A DNA stretch of 64,000 nucleotides from NCBI RefSeq assembly GCF_900129655.1, contig NZ_FQWK01000005.1, forward strand, positions 372,001-436,000. The letters are read 5' to 3'. Below are positions 25,274-34,306 of this stretch, piece after piece. Under the pieces are notes generated by a model that ran no database searches, was not told where the DNA came from, and saw only the letters and a list, made by a program, of their open reading frames with translations. Within the stretch, counting starts at the first letter, position 1; each line of letters begins with the position of its first letter. A program made the translations under genes and the position numbers. Origin of the DNA: Bacteroides clarus YIT 12056. Lineage in GTDB: Bacteria; Bacteroidota; Bacteroidia; Bacteroidales; Bacteroidaceae.

Positions 25274-25846
25274 ATGACTATTATGAAAAAGAGCCTTGTA
25301 TATACGAAAACCGGAGATAAGGGAACAACCTCCCTTGTGGGTGGTACCCGTGTTTCCAAAACTCATATCCGCCTTGAAACCTACGGCACGGTAGATGAGC
25401 TGAACTCTAACTTGGGTTTTCTCATTACCTATCTTTCCGATGAGCGTGACAAACAGTTCTTACGACAAGTACAGGATAAATTGTTCGCAATAGGTTCTTA
25501 CCTTGCGACAGATCGTGAAAAGACCAAACTCCATGAAGTGAGTATTACCACCCCGGAACAAGTGGAAGCGGTGGAATATGAGATAGACCGTTTGGATGAT
25601 ACGCTTCCTCCGCTGACCTCTTTTATCCTTCCGGGCGGCTGTCGTGGGGCTGCCGTTTGTCATATCTGTCGCACCGTTTGCCGTCGTGCTGAACGCCGCA
25701 TTCTTGCTTTGGCGGAGCAGGTAGACATTTCTTCAGAATTATTAGCCTATGTCAACCGTTTGTCTGACTATTTGTTTGTTCTTTCACGAAAAATGAATCA
25801 AGACGCGGAAAAAGAAGAAATATTTTGGAATAATAGTTGCAAGTGA
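25274..25846 (+). CDS. ATP:cob(I)alamin adenosyltransferase (PduO type)
   Basis: A 190-residue cytosolic enzyme that moves the adenosyl group of ATP onto cob(I)alamin to make coenzyme B12. Signature motifs: [15 protein letters not shown] near residue 10-24 (ATP site), RRAERRI and [12 protein letters not shown] near the C-terminus. Length matches PduO/MMAB proteins. ATG 25274 has a purine-rich AAAGGA just upstream; ATG 25283 (MKKSLVYTK) is also possible. No cobalamin riboswitch is visible before it. Confidence 0.93.
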   Translation: MTIMKKSLVYTKTGDKGTTSLVGGTRVSKTHIRLETYGTVDELNSNLGFLITYLSDERDKQFLRQVQDKLFAIGSYLATDREKTKLHEVSITTPEQVEAVEYEIDRLDDTLPPLTSFILPGGCRGAAVCHICRTVCRRAERRILALAEQVDISSELLAYVNRLSDYLFVLSRKMNQDAEKEEIFWNNSCK

Positions 25847-25866
25847 AATATTTTGTTATACTTTTG
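25837..25866 (+). promoter_or_regulatory. Promoter of the DUF2795-type small protein
   Basis: TTG at 25837-25839 and TACTTTTG at 25859-25866 with 19 bp between. The -33 box is inside the end of the adenosyltransferase gene. Confidence 0.6.
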
Positions 25867-25917
25867 CCGAAAAATAAAGATAGGAATTAATATTCACAAT
25901 TTTAATACTTAGAAACT

Positions 25918-26139
25918 ATGTATTGGACATTGGAATTAGCATCTAAATTGGAAGATGCCCCTTGGCCGGCAACTAAGGACGAACTGATAGATTATGCCAT
26001 GCGTTCGGGCGCTCCGCTTGAGGTTATTGAGAATCTGCAAGAAATGGAAGATGAAGGCGAGATTTATGAAAGTATTGAAGATATTTGGCCTGATTATCCC
26101 AGCAAAGAAGATTTCTTCTTCAACGAAGAGGAGTATTAA
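25918..26139 (+). CDS. Small acidic DUF2795-type protein
   Basis: A 73-residue, very acidic cytosolic protein. WPATKDELIDYAMRSGAPLEVIENLQ matches the DUF2795 pattern (a short helical domain), and the tail is rich in Glu, Asp and Phe. Function of the family is unknown. It has its own promoter and is followed by a short hairpin (CTTATCC/GGATAAG, 26156-26181). Confidence 0.8.
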   Translation: MYWTLELASKLEDAPWPATKDELIDYAMRSGAPLEVIENLQEMEDEGEIYESIEDIWPDYPSKEDFFFNEEEY

Positions 26140-26216
26140 TACGCTTTGATTGAATCTTATCCATCGGTTTACGGATAAGACAAATTATAGAAAGAGGTAG
26201 TACGAAGGCCTTTGCT

Positions 26217-28697
26217 ATGGCTGGGATACTATCTTTTTTCTTTTTAATCCCCATTGTATTGATGATGACACAAACAGGAGAGGCATGCCGTTTGCCCGAA
26301 TTAAAAGAACGCCATTTGCCCGAAGACTGTCGGCAGAGTATAACGGAACTTTTGAAAGAAACCTATGGTTACGACCGCTTTCGTAATCTTGAAATTTACG
26401 ATGATTTGTTTAAAAGCAGGGAAACACTCTGCATCTCTCAAGGGCAACTGATTGAAAATGTAATCCGTGAGGCGGAAAAGGCGCGGAAAGAAGAAGTGCA
26501 ACCGGATAATATTCTGCTGACCGCCCCGACGGGTTCGGGTAAATCTCTGTTGTTCCAACTCCCGGCTATCTATCTGGGAAAAGAATATAATCTGCTAACC
26601 ATTGTTGTTTCTCCTTTGAAGGCACTGATAGTAGACCAGGTAGAAGGTTTGCAAGACTTGGGTTATGAACGTGTGGCGTATGCATCTTCTGACCTTTCAC
26701 CGGAGCAGAAGATGGAGGTTTATCGGGCGGTACGTGAGGGAGAAATTGACCTGTTTTATCTTTCGCCAGAGTTGTTGCTCTCCTACGACATCAAACATTT
26801 TGTCGGCAATCGCCGTATTGGCATGGTAGTTATCGATGAGGCGCATACGGTAACCACCTGGGGTAAAGAGTTCCGTGTGGACTATTGGTTTCTGGGGCGC
26901 TATTTAAGTGCTTTGAAGCAGAACCTAGGTTATACATTCCCGTTGTTTGCCTTGACCGCCACTGCCGTGTGGAATCCCAAAGGGGGCAATGATATGGTAT
27001 TCGAGACGATCCGCTCCCTACAGATGGAGCCTTGCGTGCTTTATGTCGGTACGGTAAAGCGTAAGAATATCGGTTTCGATATCCGACAGCTCACATTGGA
27101 AGAGGGGGAAACCTACGATAAAGGTAAGCAGCGCGTCATATCCGGACGTGTGGAAGACTTCCTCAACGGGCATAAAACCCTGCTTTACTATCCCTTTGCC
27201 GGTAGTATAGATATGCGTATAAAGACTTGGGTACGCTCTGCCGACTGGCATTGGGTAGCTTCCTATTACGGTAAGAAAGAAAAAGAGCAGAAAGCCGCCA
27301 TTGTGCAGGATTTTAAAGAGGGCATGAAGCGGATGATTGTCGCCACAAAAGCTTTCGGCATGGGTGTGGACATCAGCGATATTGATCGTGTCTACCACGT
27401 AGCGCCTTCGGGTACGTTTGTCGATTACATTCAGGAAATAGGCCGTGCAGCCCGTGATGCGGATGTTCAAGGCATTGCCGCCACTGACTATCACGAGCGT
27501 GACTTTTATTATATGAAACGTCTGCATCAAACGGGTAATATTGCACAGGAACAGTTGGAGCTGATTCTGAAAAAGCTCATGGAAGTATATCGGATGAAAG
27601 GAGAGAAAAAGGAAATTCTTGTTTCCCTGTCCGACTTTGAGTTTGTGGTGAAGTTGCCGCGTACCAAGAACAAACTGGAGTATGAGGCCGAACTGGGACA
27701 ACTTATTAAGACCGCTTTACTGTGGTTGGAAGATGATTTGTCGCAGCGGTACGGAACGCATTTGTTGGAAGTCAGTCCGCAAAATCTGCTGGCAGAGGGT
27801 TACGTTCAGGATAAGACCGGTGATACCTTTGCACGCGAGTTTCAGAGCTATCTTACAAGAGTGGAAGGTGAAGAAGACGTCTATCGAGCCCGTCTGGATA
27901 CTCTTTGGGAAGAGTGTTTTCCCGAGTTGGGATATAGAGAGTTCAAACAGAAACTGAATAGTGGTACCTTGTGGGAAGGTTCCCGTGCCGTCTCCGTGGG
28001 TAAGCACGAAGTTCTGCTGAAAGAAGATGCAACGATTATCCGACAGCGTATGGACGCTTTGTTCAAGAATTTGGTGACGATGCTGAAGACGGCTTTGCTG
28101 AAATCGAAAGGACGTTTCGATGAAGAAGAACTGCGTGCGGTATTTGCCGAGCACGGCATGGATGTGCCGTCTGCCAAGCGTTTCATCGGTTCGCTATTGG
28201 AAAGCCGCACCGAAGAGGGACGTAGCGTAAGCTATATCAGCAGTATCAAGAAGAAAGACTCGAATGAGCTTTCATTTACTGTAATCAAAGGCTTCGACCT
28301 GCTTTTGTCCCGTTATCAAAAGCTGTTTACCCAACGTATCACAGGCAATAAGGGCGCGCGTTTACAGTTCTACTGCACTCCGTTCTCCGATTTGAATATG
28401 CTGCTCAATCTTCTTTCCATGCTCGACTGCCTTTCGTTCAGTGTAGAGGGTGGTGGTACCCCCTGCGTACACGTCCGGTTCGACAATCCGGAGCTTCTGC
28501 AACAATTGGCGGATTCCAATGAATATCACAATCTCATTTTGGATGCCAACGAGCGTATTTTTGAGGAGCAGATAGATTTATTTTCCTCTTTCTTCGGTAC
28601 CGATGCTCTGACGGACGAACAGCGTTGGGACTTCGTGGAAGAGTATTTTACCGGAACCGGTGTGGAAGAACTGAAAAAGAAGTATATCGTTCGTTAG
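26217..28697 (+). CDS. RecQ-like SF2 DNA helicase, atypical N- and C-termini
   Basis: An 826-residue protein. Helicase motifs in order: I TAPTGSGKS (about 103-111), Ia VVSPLKALIVDQ, II/hallmark DEAHTVTTWGKEFRVDY (the RecQ-specific aromatic loop region), III ALTATA, V FGMGVDISDIDRV, VI QEIGRAAR. The four zinc cysteines of the usual RecQ C-terminal domain are absent; instead about 370 residues without a recognised motif follow. The N-terminus read from ATG 26217 is hydrophobic and odd for a helicase, so ATG 26262 or 26265 may be the true start. The stop overlaps that of the convergent DUF488 gene by 4 bp. A 3'-5' DNA unwinding role in repair or defence is inferred. Confidence 0.85.
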   Translation: MAGILSFFFLIPIVLMMTQTGEACRLPELKERHLPEDCRQSITELLKETYGYDRFRNLEIYDDLFKSRETLCISQGQLIENVIREAEKARKEEVQPDNILLTAPTGSGKSLLFQLPAIYLGKEYNLLTIVVSPLKALIVDQVEGLQDLGYERVAYASSDLSPEQKMEVYRAVREGEIDLFYLSPELLLSYDIKHFVGNRRIGMVVIDEAHTVTTWGKEFRVDYWFLGRYLSALKQNLGYTFPLFALTATAVWNPKGGNDMVFETIRSLQMEPCVLYVGTVKRKNIGFDIRQLTLEEGETYDKGKQRVISGRVEDFLNGHKTLLYYPFAGSIDMRIKTWVRSADWHWVASYYGKKEKEQKAAIVQDFKEGMKRMIVATKAFGMGVDISDIDRVYHVAPSGTFVDYIQEIGRAARDADVQGIAATDYHERDFYYMKRLHQTGNIAQEQLELILKKLMEVYRMKGEKKEILVSLSDFEFVVKLPRTKNKLEYEAELGQLIKTALLWLEDDLSQRYGTHLLEVSPQNLLAEGYVQDKTGDTFAREFQSYLTRVEGEEDVYRARLDTLWEECFPELGYREFKQKLNSGTLWEGSRAVSVGKHEVLLKEDATIIRQRMDALFKNLVTMLKTALLKSKGRFDEEELRAVFAEHGMDVPSAKRFIGSLLESRTEEGRSVSYISSIKKKDSNELSFTVIKGFDLLLSRYQKLFTQRITGNKGARLQFYCTPFSDLNMLLNLLSMLDCLSFSVEGGGTPCVHVRFDNPELLQQLADSNEYHNLILDANERIFEEQIDLFSSFFGTDALTDEQRWDFVEEYFTGTGVEELKKKYIVR

Positions 28698-29053
28698 GCC
28701 ATGTGAGCCGAAAGAAACTGCTGAAGGATGCGCGCGTGATTGCGTATGGGATCTTTTGATGCATACAATAAGGTTACGGTGTCATACGTTTTTATTCTTT
28801 CCATAAATTGCCGTACGGCATCCGAGCCTTCCAATTCCGTTCGATATATATTCGCAAAGTCTTCCCAATGTTCCGTCGTATTTTCGTGAAACCATTTACG
28901 CAGTTTGGCGGAAGGAGTGATGTCCTTTTCCCATACATCACTTTTCAGATGCTCTTTTTTTATACCGCGAGGCCACAGGCGGTCTACCAATACACGATAA
29001 CCGTCTGCCGCATCGGGGGCTTCATATACTCGTTTGATTCTGATTTGCGTCAT
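28694..29053 (-). CDS. DUF488-family protein
   Basis: A 119-residue protein with RVLVDRLWPRGIKKE, the DUF488 signature, and LLYASKDPIRNHARIL near the C-terminus, where the family has a conserved nucleotide-like loop. Function unknown. It overlaps the upstream RIC gene by 4 bp, so both are made from one mRNA; pairing with an iron-sulfur repair protein hints at a stress role. Confidence 0.88.
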   Translation of the reverse strand: MTQIRIKRVYEAPDAADGYRVLVDRLWPRGIKKEHLKSDVWEKDITPSAKLRKWFHENTTEHWEDFANIYRTELEGSDAVRQFMERIKTYDTVTLLYASKDPIRNHARILQQFLSAHMA

Positions 29054-29781
29054 GGATGCTCTTGTAATTCCGCTTCCAGTTGTATGGCACGCGGGAAAAC
29101 GATGTTGTTTTCCAAATGGATGTGCTGATGCAGGGCGGCTTCAAACGCTTTGAGTTGTTGTAATACCAATTGGTAGCTGTTGCAGGCATCTTCCGGAGCA
29201 GAATATCCGTTTGTTAGTTTCTCGATGTGGCGGAAACGTTCACCTTCGGTATCATGCTCGGACATCATTACGGATATGGGATCCTGGATGCTGCCGCAGT
29301 GAAATTTGGGGAGTGTGGCGCCGTCAAGTTTGGCTTTCACCATTTCGTAGATGTATGGAAACAATACCAGCTCTTCCTTGTCGAGGTGTTGGTTGAGATC
29401 GGAAAGCGATTGCCGGAGCAACACTTGCACATTGTATAGTGCAGGATGATTTTCGCCATGTACCTTACATACTTTGTCGAGCAGTTCCTGTATCTTCGGT
29501 CCGTTCTTGCGGATGTTGCGGTGATGTATCTTCAAAATGTAATCTGCGAGTAAGTCCAGCGGCCAGTTCTTGAAGTCGATGTTTTCGGTAGCTATCGGAG
29601 CAAGGTTCTCAATGTCTTTGATAACCTCATCCATATCCGCTCCCGCTTTTTGGCTGGCTTTGGGCAAAAGAATAGAACCGTGGCAGCAAAAGTCGATGCC
29701 ATACTTATCGAATACTTCGGCATTACCGAAATTGTCGGCAACAATCTCGCCGACTGTCATTGTTTCATAATCTTTCTTCAT
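29050..29781 (-). CDS. ric: Iron-sulfur cluster repair di-iron protein (RIC/YtfE/ScdA)
   Basis: A 243-residue cytosolic protein. The N-terminal ScdA/DUF542 domain is seen in VGEIVADNFGNAEVFDKYGIDFCCHG (conserved Cys pair 31-32), followed by a hemerythrin-like four-helix bundle whose di-iron ligands lie in IHHRNIRK, HGENHP, LDKEELVLFPY, SEHDTEGER and HIHLENNIVFPR. The family restores Fe-S clusters damaged by nitric oxide or oxidants. It is the first gene of a two-gene operon with DUF488. An NO-responsive regulator site was not identified. Confidence 0.93.
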   Translation of the reverse strand: MKKDYETMTVGEIVADNFGNAEVFDKYGIDFCCHGSILLPKASQKAGADMDEVIKDIENLAPIATENIDFKNWPLDLLADYILKIHHRNIRKNGPKIQELLDKVCKVHGENHPALYNVQVLLRQSLSDLNQHLDKEELVLFPYIYEMVKAKLDGATLPKFHCGSIQDPISVMMSEHDTEGERFRHIEKLTNGYSAPEDACNSYQLVLQQLKAFEAALHQHIHLENNIVFPRAIQLEAELQEHP

Positions 29782-29889
29782 ACAGAATTTTGTTTTATCT
29801 TCCTTGACGGAAATTGTTCGGCATTATTACAAATGTCCTGTATGGAATGTTTGAGAGATTATGATTATTTGAATTTACTTATCCTGCCT

Positions 29890-30381
29890 TTACAGTTTCT
29901 GGAAAGCCAGCCGTTCGTCTCCGTTCAGCAAGTAGATGATGCCGCAATATTGGAAGCCGTGTTTCTTGAGGATATATTGCAGGATATGATTATCGCGATG
30001 GGTATCGGCACGCAAGTTGGGTATTTGGCGGTAACACCATTGCAGGCAGGCGGATGCTATGCCTTTACTGTTTTCCGTACTTGCCAGACGGTGGATAACG
30101 CCATACGGGCGGATATCGTCTATCCATTCACCGTCGTGGATTTGCACATAGGTAGGGTCGTTTCCTTGTATAAAGGCGAAAGTTCCTACGATATTCTGTT
30201 CTTCATCGAGGCATACATAGCTGTTTCCGTTCTCGATATCTTTCTTGATAATTTCTTCGGTGGGGTAGCCGCCGGTCCACTGTTTCATGTTCCCGTCTTT
30301 GCGCATGATGCGTTTTCCCTGCTCGAAGATGTCCATGAGGGTATTGAGCTCTGTGATGTCTGTTTTTCTAATCTTTATCAT
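29890..30381 (-). CDS. GNAT-family N-acetyltransferase
   Basis: A 163-residue cytosolic acyl-CoA-dependent transferase. The GNAT fold is seen in the sequence IRKTDITELNTLMDIFEQG at the start, VGTFAFIQG (beta4), YGVIHRLAS followed by KGIASACLQWC (acetyl-CoA loop region, with the R/Q-x-x-G-x-G/A element degenerate), and LRADTHRDNHILQYILKKHGF (beta6/alpha4). The substrate is unknown. A reverse-strand TATCTTTG at 30424-30431 is its probable -7 box. Confidence 0.88.
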   Translation of the reverse strand: MIKIRKTDITELNTLMDIFEQGKRIMRKDGNMKQWTGGYPTEEIIKKDIENGNSYVCLDEEQNIVGTFAFIQGNDPTYVQIHDGEWIDDIRPYGVIHRLASTENSKGIASACLQWCYRQIPNLRADTHRDNHILQYILKKHGFQYCGIIYLLNGDERLAFQKL

Positions 30382-30631
30382 AATGTGTTAGCCGAATCCG
30401 AATAAGAAGATATTCTCCGAATGCAAAGATAATTATTAATTTTATATTTTTTGCGGGTACACAGCACTAATGCCGCTCTCTCCCTTTGCCGGTAGGCGTT
30501 TGCATGAGTACTGCTAAATAATTTGCCGATACTGTGATTGTCATCTCTGCATGAACAATCTTGGAATGCTAATTGTTCTTTTTAGGGATAATTTACATAT
30601 ATTTGTCCCGATTATTTAAACATATTGAATT

Positions 30632-31210
30632 ATGAAAAAAATCTTTAGTGTTTTTATGATAGCTATATGCTGTTTGGCAGTGGCTATACCGGCTCAGGCT
30701 CAATTGCTTAAGTTTGGTGTCAAAGGTGGTGTGAACTTGTCGAAACTTAAACTTGAAGGGATGAAAGATAATTCTACCGGATTCTTTTTCGGTCCTATGG
30801 CGGAAGTAACGATTCCCATTGTTGGTTTAGGTGTGGACGGTGCTTTGCTGTATTCTCAAAGAGGTGATAAAATGGAAGGTATTGATATGAAGCAAGCCGG
30901 CTTGGACATACCTGTCAATCTGAAATATTCTATCGGCTTGGGCAGTATGCTGGGCATTTATGTTGCTGCCGGTCCGGACTTCTTTTTCAACTTTAAGGGT
31001 GATAAGAACTTTGAGGGGGGAGATAAGATAGAGAGTAAAAAGGCTCAAGTGGGCATCAATGTAGGTGCAGGTGTGAAGCTGATTCAGCATTTACAGATTG
31101 GTTTCAATTATATGATTCCTTGCGGAGACTCATTCACTTGGAAGAGTGCAGGTGAGGCTATCGGTGCAAAGAATAAGACTTGGCAGATTTCCGCCGCTTA
31201 CCTGTTCTAA
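30632..31210 (+). CDS. Outer-membrane beta-barrel (PorT/OmpX-like) protein
   Basis: A 192-residue protein with a cleavable signal peptide (AQA, mature QLLKFGVKGG) and the alternating pattern of an eight-stranded barrel, ending in ISAAYLF with the C-terminal Phe needed for BAM insertion. FGVKGGVNLSKL is the usual first strand of this Bacteroidetes porin family. TATATTTG at 30598-30605 is the probable -7 box. An intrinsic terminator follows at 31236-31271. Confidence 0.9.
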   Translation: MKKIFSVFMIAICCLAVAIPAQAQLLKFGVKGGVNLSKLKLEGMKDNSTGFFFGPMAEVTIPIVGLGVDGALLYSQRGDKMEGIDMKQAGLDIPVNLKYSIGLGSMLGIYVAAGPDFFFNFKGDKNFEGGDKIESKKAQVGINVGAGVKLIQHLQIGFNYMIPCGDSFTWKSAGEAIGAKNKTWQISAAYLF

Positions 31211-31235
31211 GGATATAACGAGACTATCTTTGGAT

Positions 31236-31271
31236 GGCGTTGTCGATTTTGATTGGCAACGCCGTTTTTTT
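31236..31271 (+). terminator. Terminator of the beta-barrel gene, overlapping the priA promoter
   Basis: GGCGTTG (31236-31242) pairs with CAACGCC (31257-31263) and is followed by GTTTTTTT. The right arm and loop overlap the -33 element of the next promoter. Confidence 0.8.
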
Positions 31272-31283
31272 ACATTATCTTTG
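31253..31283 (+). promoter_or_regulatory. Promoter of priA
   Basis: TTG at 31253-31255 and TATCTTTG at 31276-31283 with 20 bp between. The predicted start is near 31290, only a few bases before the ATG at 31292, so the mRNA may be nearly leaderless. A second TATCTTTG at 31225-31232 could give a longer leader. Confidence 0.55.
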
Positions 31284-31291
31284 TCGCTGCA

Positions 31292-33754
31292 ATGGAAAAG
31301 TTTGTAGATGTCATATTGCCCCTTCCTCTGCATGGCAGTTTTACGTATTTACTACCGAAAGATATGGCAGGGGAAGTACAGATTGGCTGCCGGGTAGTAG
31401 TGCCTTTCGGACGAAAGAAGTACTATACGGCCATTGTGCGGAACATACATTATTCCGCACCGACCGAATATGAGGTAAAGGAAGTGAGTGCCCTGCTGGA
31501 TGCACATCCTATCCTGTTGTCCGAACAATTCAGGTTTTGGGAATGGCTGTCGGATTATTATCTCTGTACTCAGGGTGATGTCTATAAAGCGGCTCTTCCA
31601 TCCGGTCTGAAATTAGAGAGTGAGACAATGGTGGAGTACAATCCCGATTTTGAATCGGATGTGCAGTTGCCGGAAAGAGAACGGAAGATACTGGACCTGC
31701 TTTCTGCAGAACCCGAACAGTGCGTTACGAAATTGGAAAAGGAGAGCGGTATCAAGAATATCCTGTCTGTGATAAAGGCCTTGCTGGACAAGGAAGCTAT
31801 TTTTGTAAAGGAAGAGTTGAAGCGTACCTATAAGCCCAAGACAGAAACTCGCGTGCGCTTGACTGAAGCGGCAAGCAACGAACGACGTCTGCACTTTTTC
31901 TTTGATGAATTGCAGCGCCGTGCTCCCAAACAGTTGGATTTGCTGATGAAATATATAGAGCTCTCCGGTTGTTTGGGCAAAACACCGAAAGAAGTCACCA
32001 AGAAAGAGCTTTTACAGCGGGCTTCCGCTACTCCCGCTGTGTTCAACGGATTGGTGGAGCGCGGAGTTTTTGAGGTTTATCAGCAGGAGGTTGGCAGACT
32101 GAATACCACTTTAACCAAAGCGACATTCCCTTTAAATCCTTTGAACGAGCATCAGCAACGGGCTCACGATGATATTGCGGAGAGTTTTCAGACTAAGAAT
32201 GTCTGCCTGCTGCATGGGGTTACATCCAGCGGAAAAACGGAAATTTATATTCATCTGATAGAAGAAACTATCCGTCAGGGAAAGCAAGTGTTGTATCTGT
32301 TGCCGGAGATAGCCCTGACGACACAAATCACCGAACGTCTGCAACGGGTATTCGGAGCCCGTCTCGGTATCTATCATTCTAAGTTTCCTGATGCCGAGCG
32401 GGTGGAGATTTGGCAGAAGCAACTCTCGGACGGCGGGTATGACATTATCCTGGGAGTACGCTCTTCCGTATTTTTGCCTTTCCGCAATCTGGGTCTGATT
32501 ATTGTGGACGAGGAGCATGAAAACACTTATAAACAGCAAGACCCTGCACCCCGCTACCATGCGCGTAATGCCGCTATTGTGCTGGCTGCGCTGTATGGTG
32601 CCAAGACTTTATTGGGTACGGCAACCCCGTCCATCGAAACCTGGTATAACGCTATGTCCGGTAAGTATGGATTGGTGGAACTGAAAGAAAGGTATAAGGA
32701 AATACAGTTGCCGGAGATTATTTCGGTGGATATAAAGGAACTGCAACGCAATAAGCGGATGAACGGCCCGTTCTCTCCTTTGTTGTTGCAATATATCCGT
32801 GAAGCGTTGGAACAGAAAGAACAGATTATCCTGTTTCAGAATCGCAGAGGGTTTGCCCCGATGATAGAATGTCATACGTGCGGCTGGGTTCCCAAATGTA
32901 AGAATTGCGATGTCAGCCTGACATATCATAAAGGACTAAACCAGTTGACCTGTCATTATTGTGGATATACCTATCAACTGCCTCGCATCTGCCCAGCCTG
33001 TGAGGGTGCGGATTTGCGTAACCGAGGTTTTGGTACGGAAAAGATAGAGGGTGACATCAAACTTCTGTTTCCCGAAGCTACCGTTGCCCGTATGGATTTG
33101 GATACAACCCGCACGCGTGCTGCTTATGAGCGTATTATTGCAGACTTTGAACAAGGAAAGACAGATATTCTTATCGGTACGCAGATGGTTTCCAAGGGAT
33201 TGGACTTCGACCATGTAAATGTAGTGGGCATTCTGAATGCCGATACTATGTTGAATTATCCGGATTTTCGTGCCTATGAGCGTGCTTTCCAGCTTATGGC
33301 TCAAGTGGCGGGACGTGCAGGACGGAAGAACAAACGGGGTAGGGTAGTGCTGCAAACCAAAAGCATCGACCATCTTATCATTCCCCAAGTAATAGCCAAT
33401 GATTACGAAGGTATGGTGGACGGACAGCTTGCCGAACGACAAATGTTCCATTATCCCCCTTATTATCGTCTTGTGTATGTGTATTTGAAGAATCGCAATG
33501 AGACTTTGCTTGACTTAATGGCGCAGACGATGGCGGGTAAGTTGCGTGCCATTTTCGGCAATCGGGTGTTGGGACCGGACAAACCGCCTGTGGCACGTGT
33601 GCAAACCTTGTTTATTCGTAAAATCGTTGTGAAGATTGAAACGAAAGCTCCTATGGCGCATGTTCGGGAGTTACTGATACAGGTGCAGAAAGAGATGGTT
33701 ATGGAAGACCGCTTCAAGTCGCTGATAGTGTATTATGACGTAGACCCGATGTAG
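31292..33754 (+). CDS. priA: Primosomal protein N' (PriA helicase)
   Basis: An 820-residue replication-restart helicase. The N-terminal 3'-DNA-binding part begins FVDVILPLPLHGSFTY; then a winged helix; helicase motifs GVTSSGKTEIY (I) and DEEHENTYKQ (DExH, II); a zinc-binding insert with paired cysteines (CHTCGWVPKCKNC, CHYCGY, CPAC); and GTQMVSKGLDF plus QVAGRAGR (motifs V and VI). Start ATG 31292 is chosen because the promoter -7 box ends 9 bp before it and PriA proteins begin here. The tyrosine phosphatase gene follows directly. Confidence 0.96.
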   Translation: MEKFVDVILPLPLHGSFTYLLPKDMAGEVQIGCRVVVPFGRKKYYTAIVRNIHYSAPTEYEVKEVSALLDAHPILLSEQFRFWEWLSDYYLCTQGDVYKAALPSGLKLESETMVEYNPDFESDVQLPERERKILDLLSAEPEQCVTKLEKESGIKNILSVIKALLDKEAIFVKEELKRTYKPKTETRVRLTEAASNERRLHFFFDELQRRAPKQLDLLMKYIELSGCLGKTPKEVTKKELLQRASATPAVFNGLVERGVFEVYQQEVGRLNTTLTKATFPLNPLNEHQQRAHDDIAESFQTKNVCLLHGVTSSGKTEIYIHLIEETIRQGKQVLYLLPEIALTTQITERLQRVFGARLGIYHSKFPDAERVEIWQKQLSDGGYDIILGVRSSVFLPFRNLGLIIVDEEHENTYKQQDPAPRYHARNAAIVLAALYGAKTLLGTATPSIETWYNAMSGKYGLVELKERYKEIQLPEIISVDIKELQRNKRMNGPFSPLLLQYIREALEQKEQIILFQNRRGFAPMIECHTCGWVPKCKNCDVSLTYHKGLNQLTCHYCGYTYQLPRICPACEGADLRNRGFGTEKIEGDIKLLFPEATVARMDLDTTRTRAAYERIIADFEQGKTDILIGTQMVSKGLDFDHVNVVGILNADTMLNYPDFRAYERAFQLMAQVAGRAGRKNKRGRVVLQTKSIDHLIIPQVIANDYEGMVDGQLAERQMFHYPPYYRLVYVYLKNRNETLLDLMAQTMAGKLRAIFGNRVLGPDKPPVARVQTLFIRKIVVKIETKAPMAHVRELLIQVQKEMVMEDRFKSLIVYYDVDPM

Positions 33755-33778
33755 GGAGTAATGATTGATATATGTAAT

Positions 33779-34270
33779 ATGTTGCAAACCAAAGGAAAAA
33801 CTAAGATATTGTTTGTGTGTTTGGGTAATATCTGCCGTTCTTCTTCGGCGGAAGGTGTAATGAAACAACTGATTGAACAGGCCGGACGTGAAGATGAGTT
33901 TATTATCGATTCGGCGGGTATTCTTTCCTATCATCAGGGAGAACTGCCCGACAGTAGGATGCGTGCTCATGCCGCTCGCCGCGGTTACGACCTAACGCAT
34001 CGCTCCCGTCCGGTATGTACGGATGATTTCTATGATTTCGATTTAATCATCGGAATGGATGACCGCAATATTGATGATTTGAAAGACCGTGCCCCTTCTG
34101 TCGAAGCGTGGAAAAAGATACATCGCATGACGGAATATTGCACGAAGTTTACTCATGCTGACCACGTTCCCGACCCTTATTATGGTGGGGCCGAGGGTTT
34201 TGAATATGTGCTTGATGTATTGGAAGATGCTTGTGCGGGACTACTCGAGATGGTTGGGAGCAATGGATAA
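33779..34270 (+). CDS. Low-molecular-weight protein tyrosine phosphatase
   Basis: A 163-residue cytosolic phosphatase. The P-loop CLGNICRSS (Cys-x5-Arg) is near residue 14, and the general-acid Asp is in VPDPYYGG. The fold and length fit the LMW-PTP/arsenate-reductase-like family; no extra Cys of ArsC type is apparent, so phosphatase is preferred. ATG 33761 is an alternative start. It lies 6-24 bp after priA and is co-transcribed with it. In Bacteroidetes such enzymes may act on tyrosine kinases of polysaccharide export, but none is encoded here. Confidence 0.9.
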   Translation: MLQTKGKTKILFVCLGNICRSSSAEGVMKQLIEQAGREDEFIIDSAGILSYHQGELPDSRMRAHAARRGYDLTHRSRPVCTDDFYDFDLIIGMDDRNIDDLKDRAPSVEAWKKIHRMTEYCTKFTHADHVPDPYYGGAEGFEYVLDVLEDACAGLLEMVGSNG

Positions 34271-34306
34271 TCACCGGTTGTCAATCACTAATCATCCGAT
34301 AGCCAA

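Noticed and set aside
25244..25290. Cobalamin riboswitch before the adenosyltransferase gene
   Set aside because: The gene overlaps or abuts the preceding gene; there is no room for a riboswitch and no B12-box-like sequence was seen.
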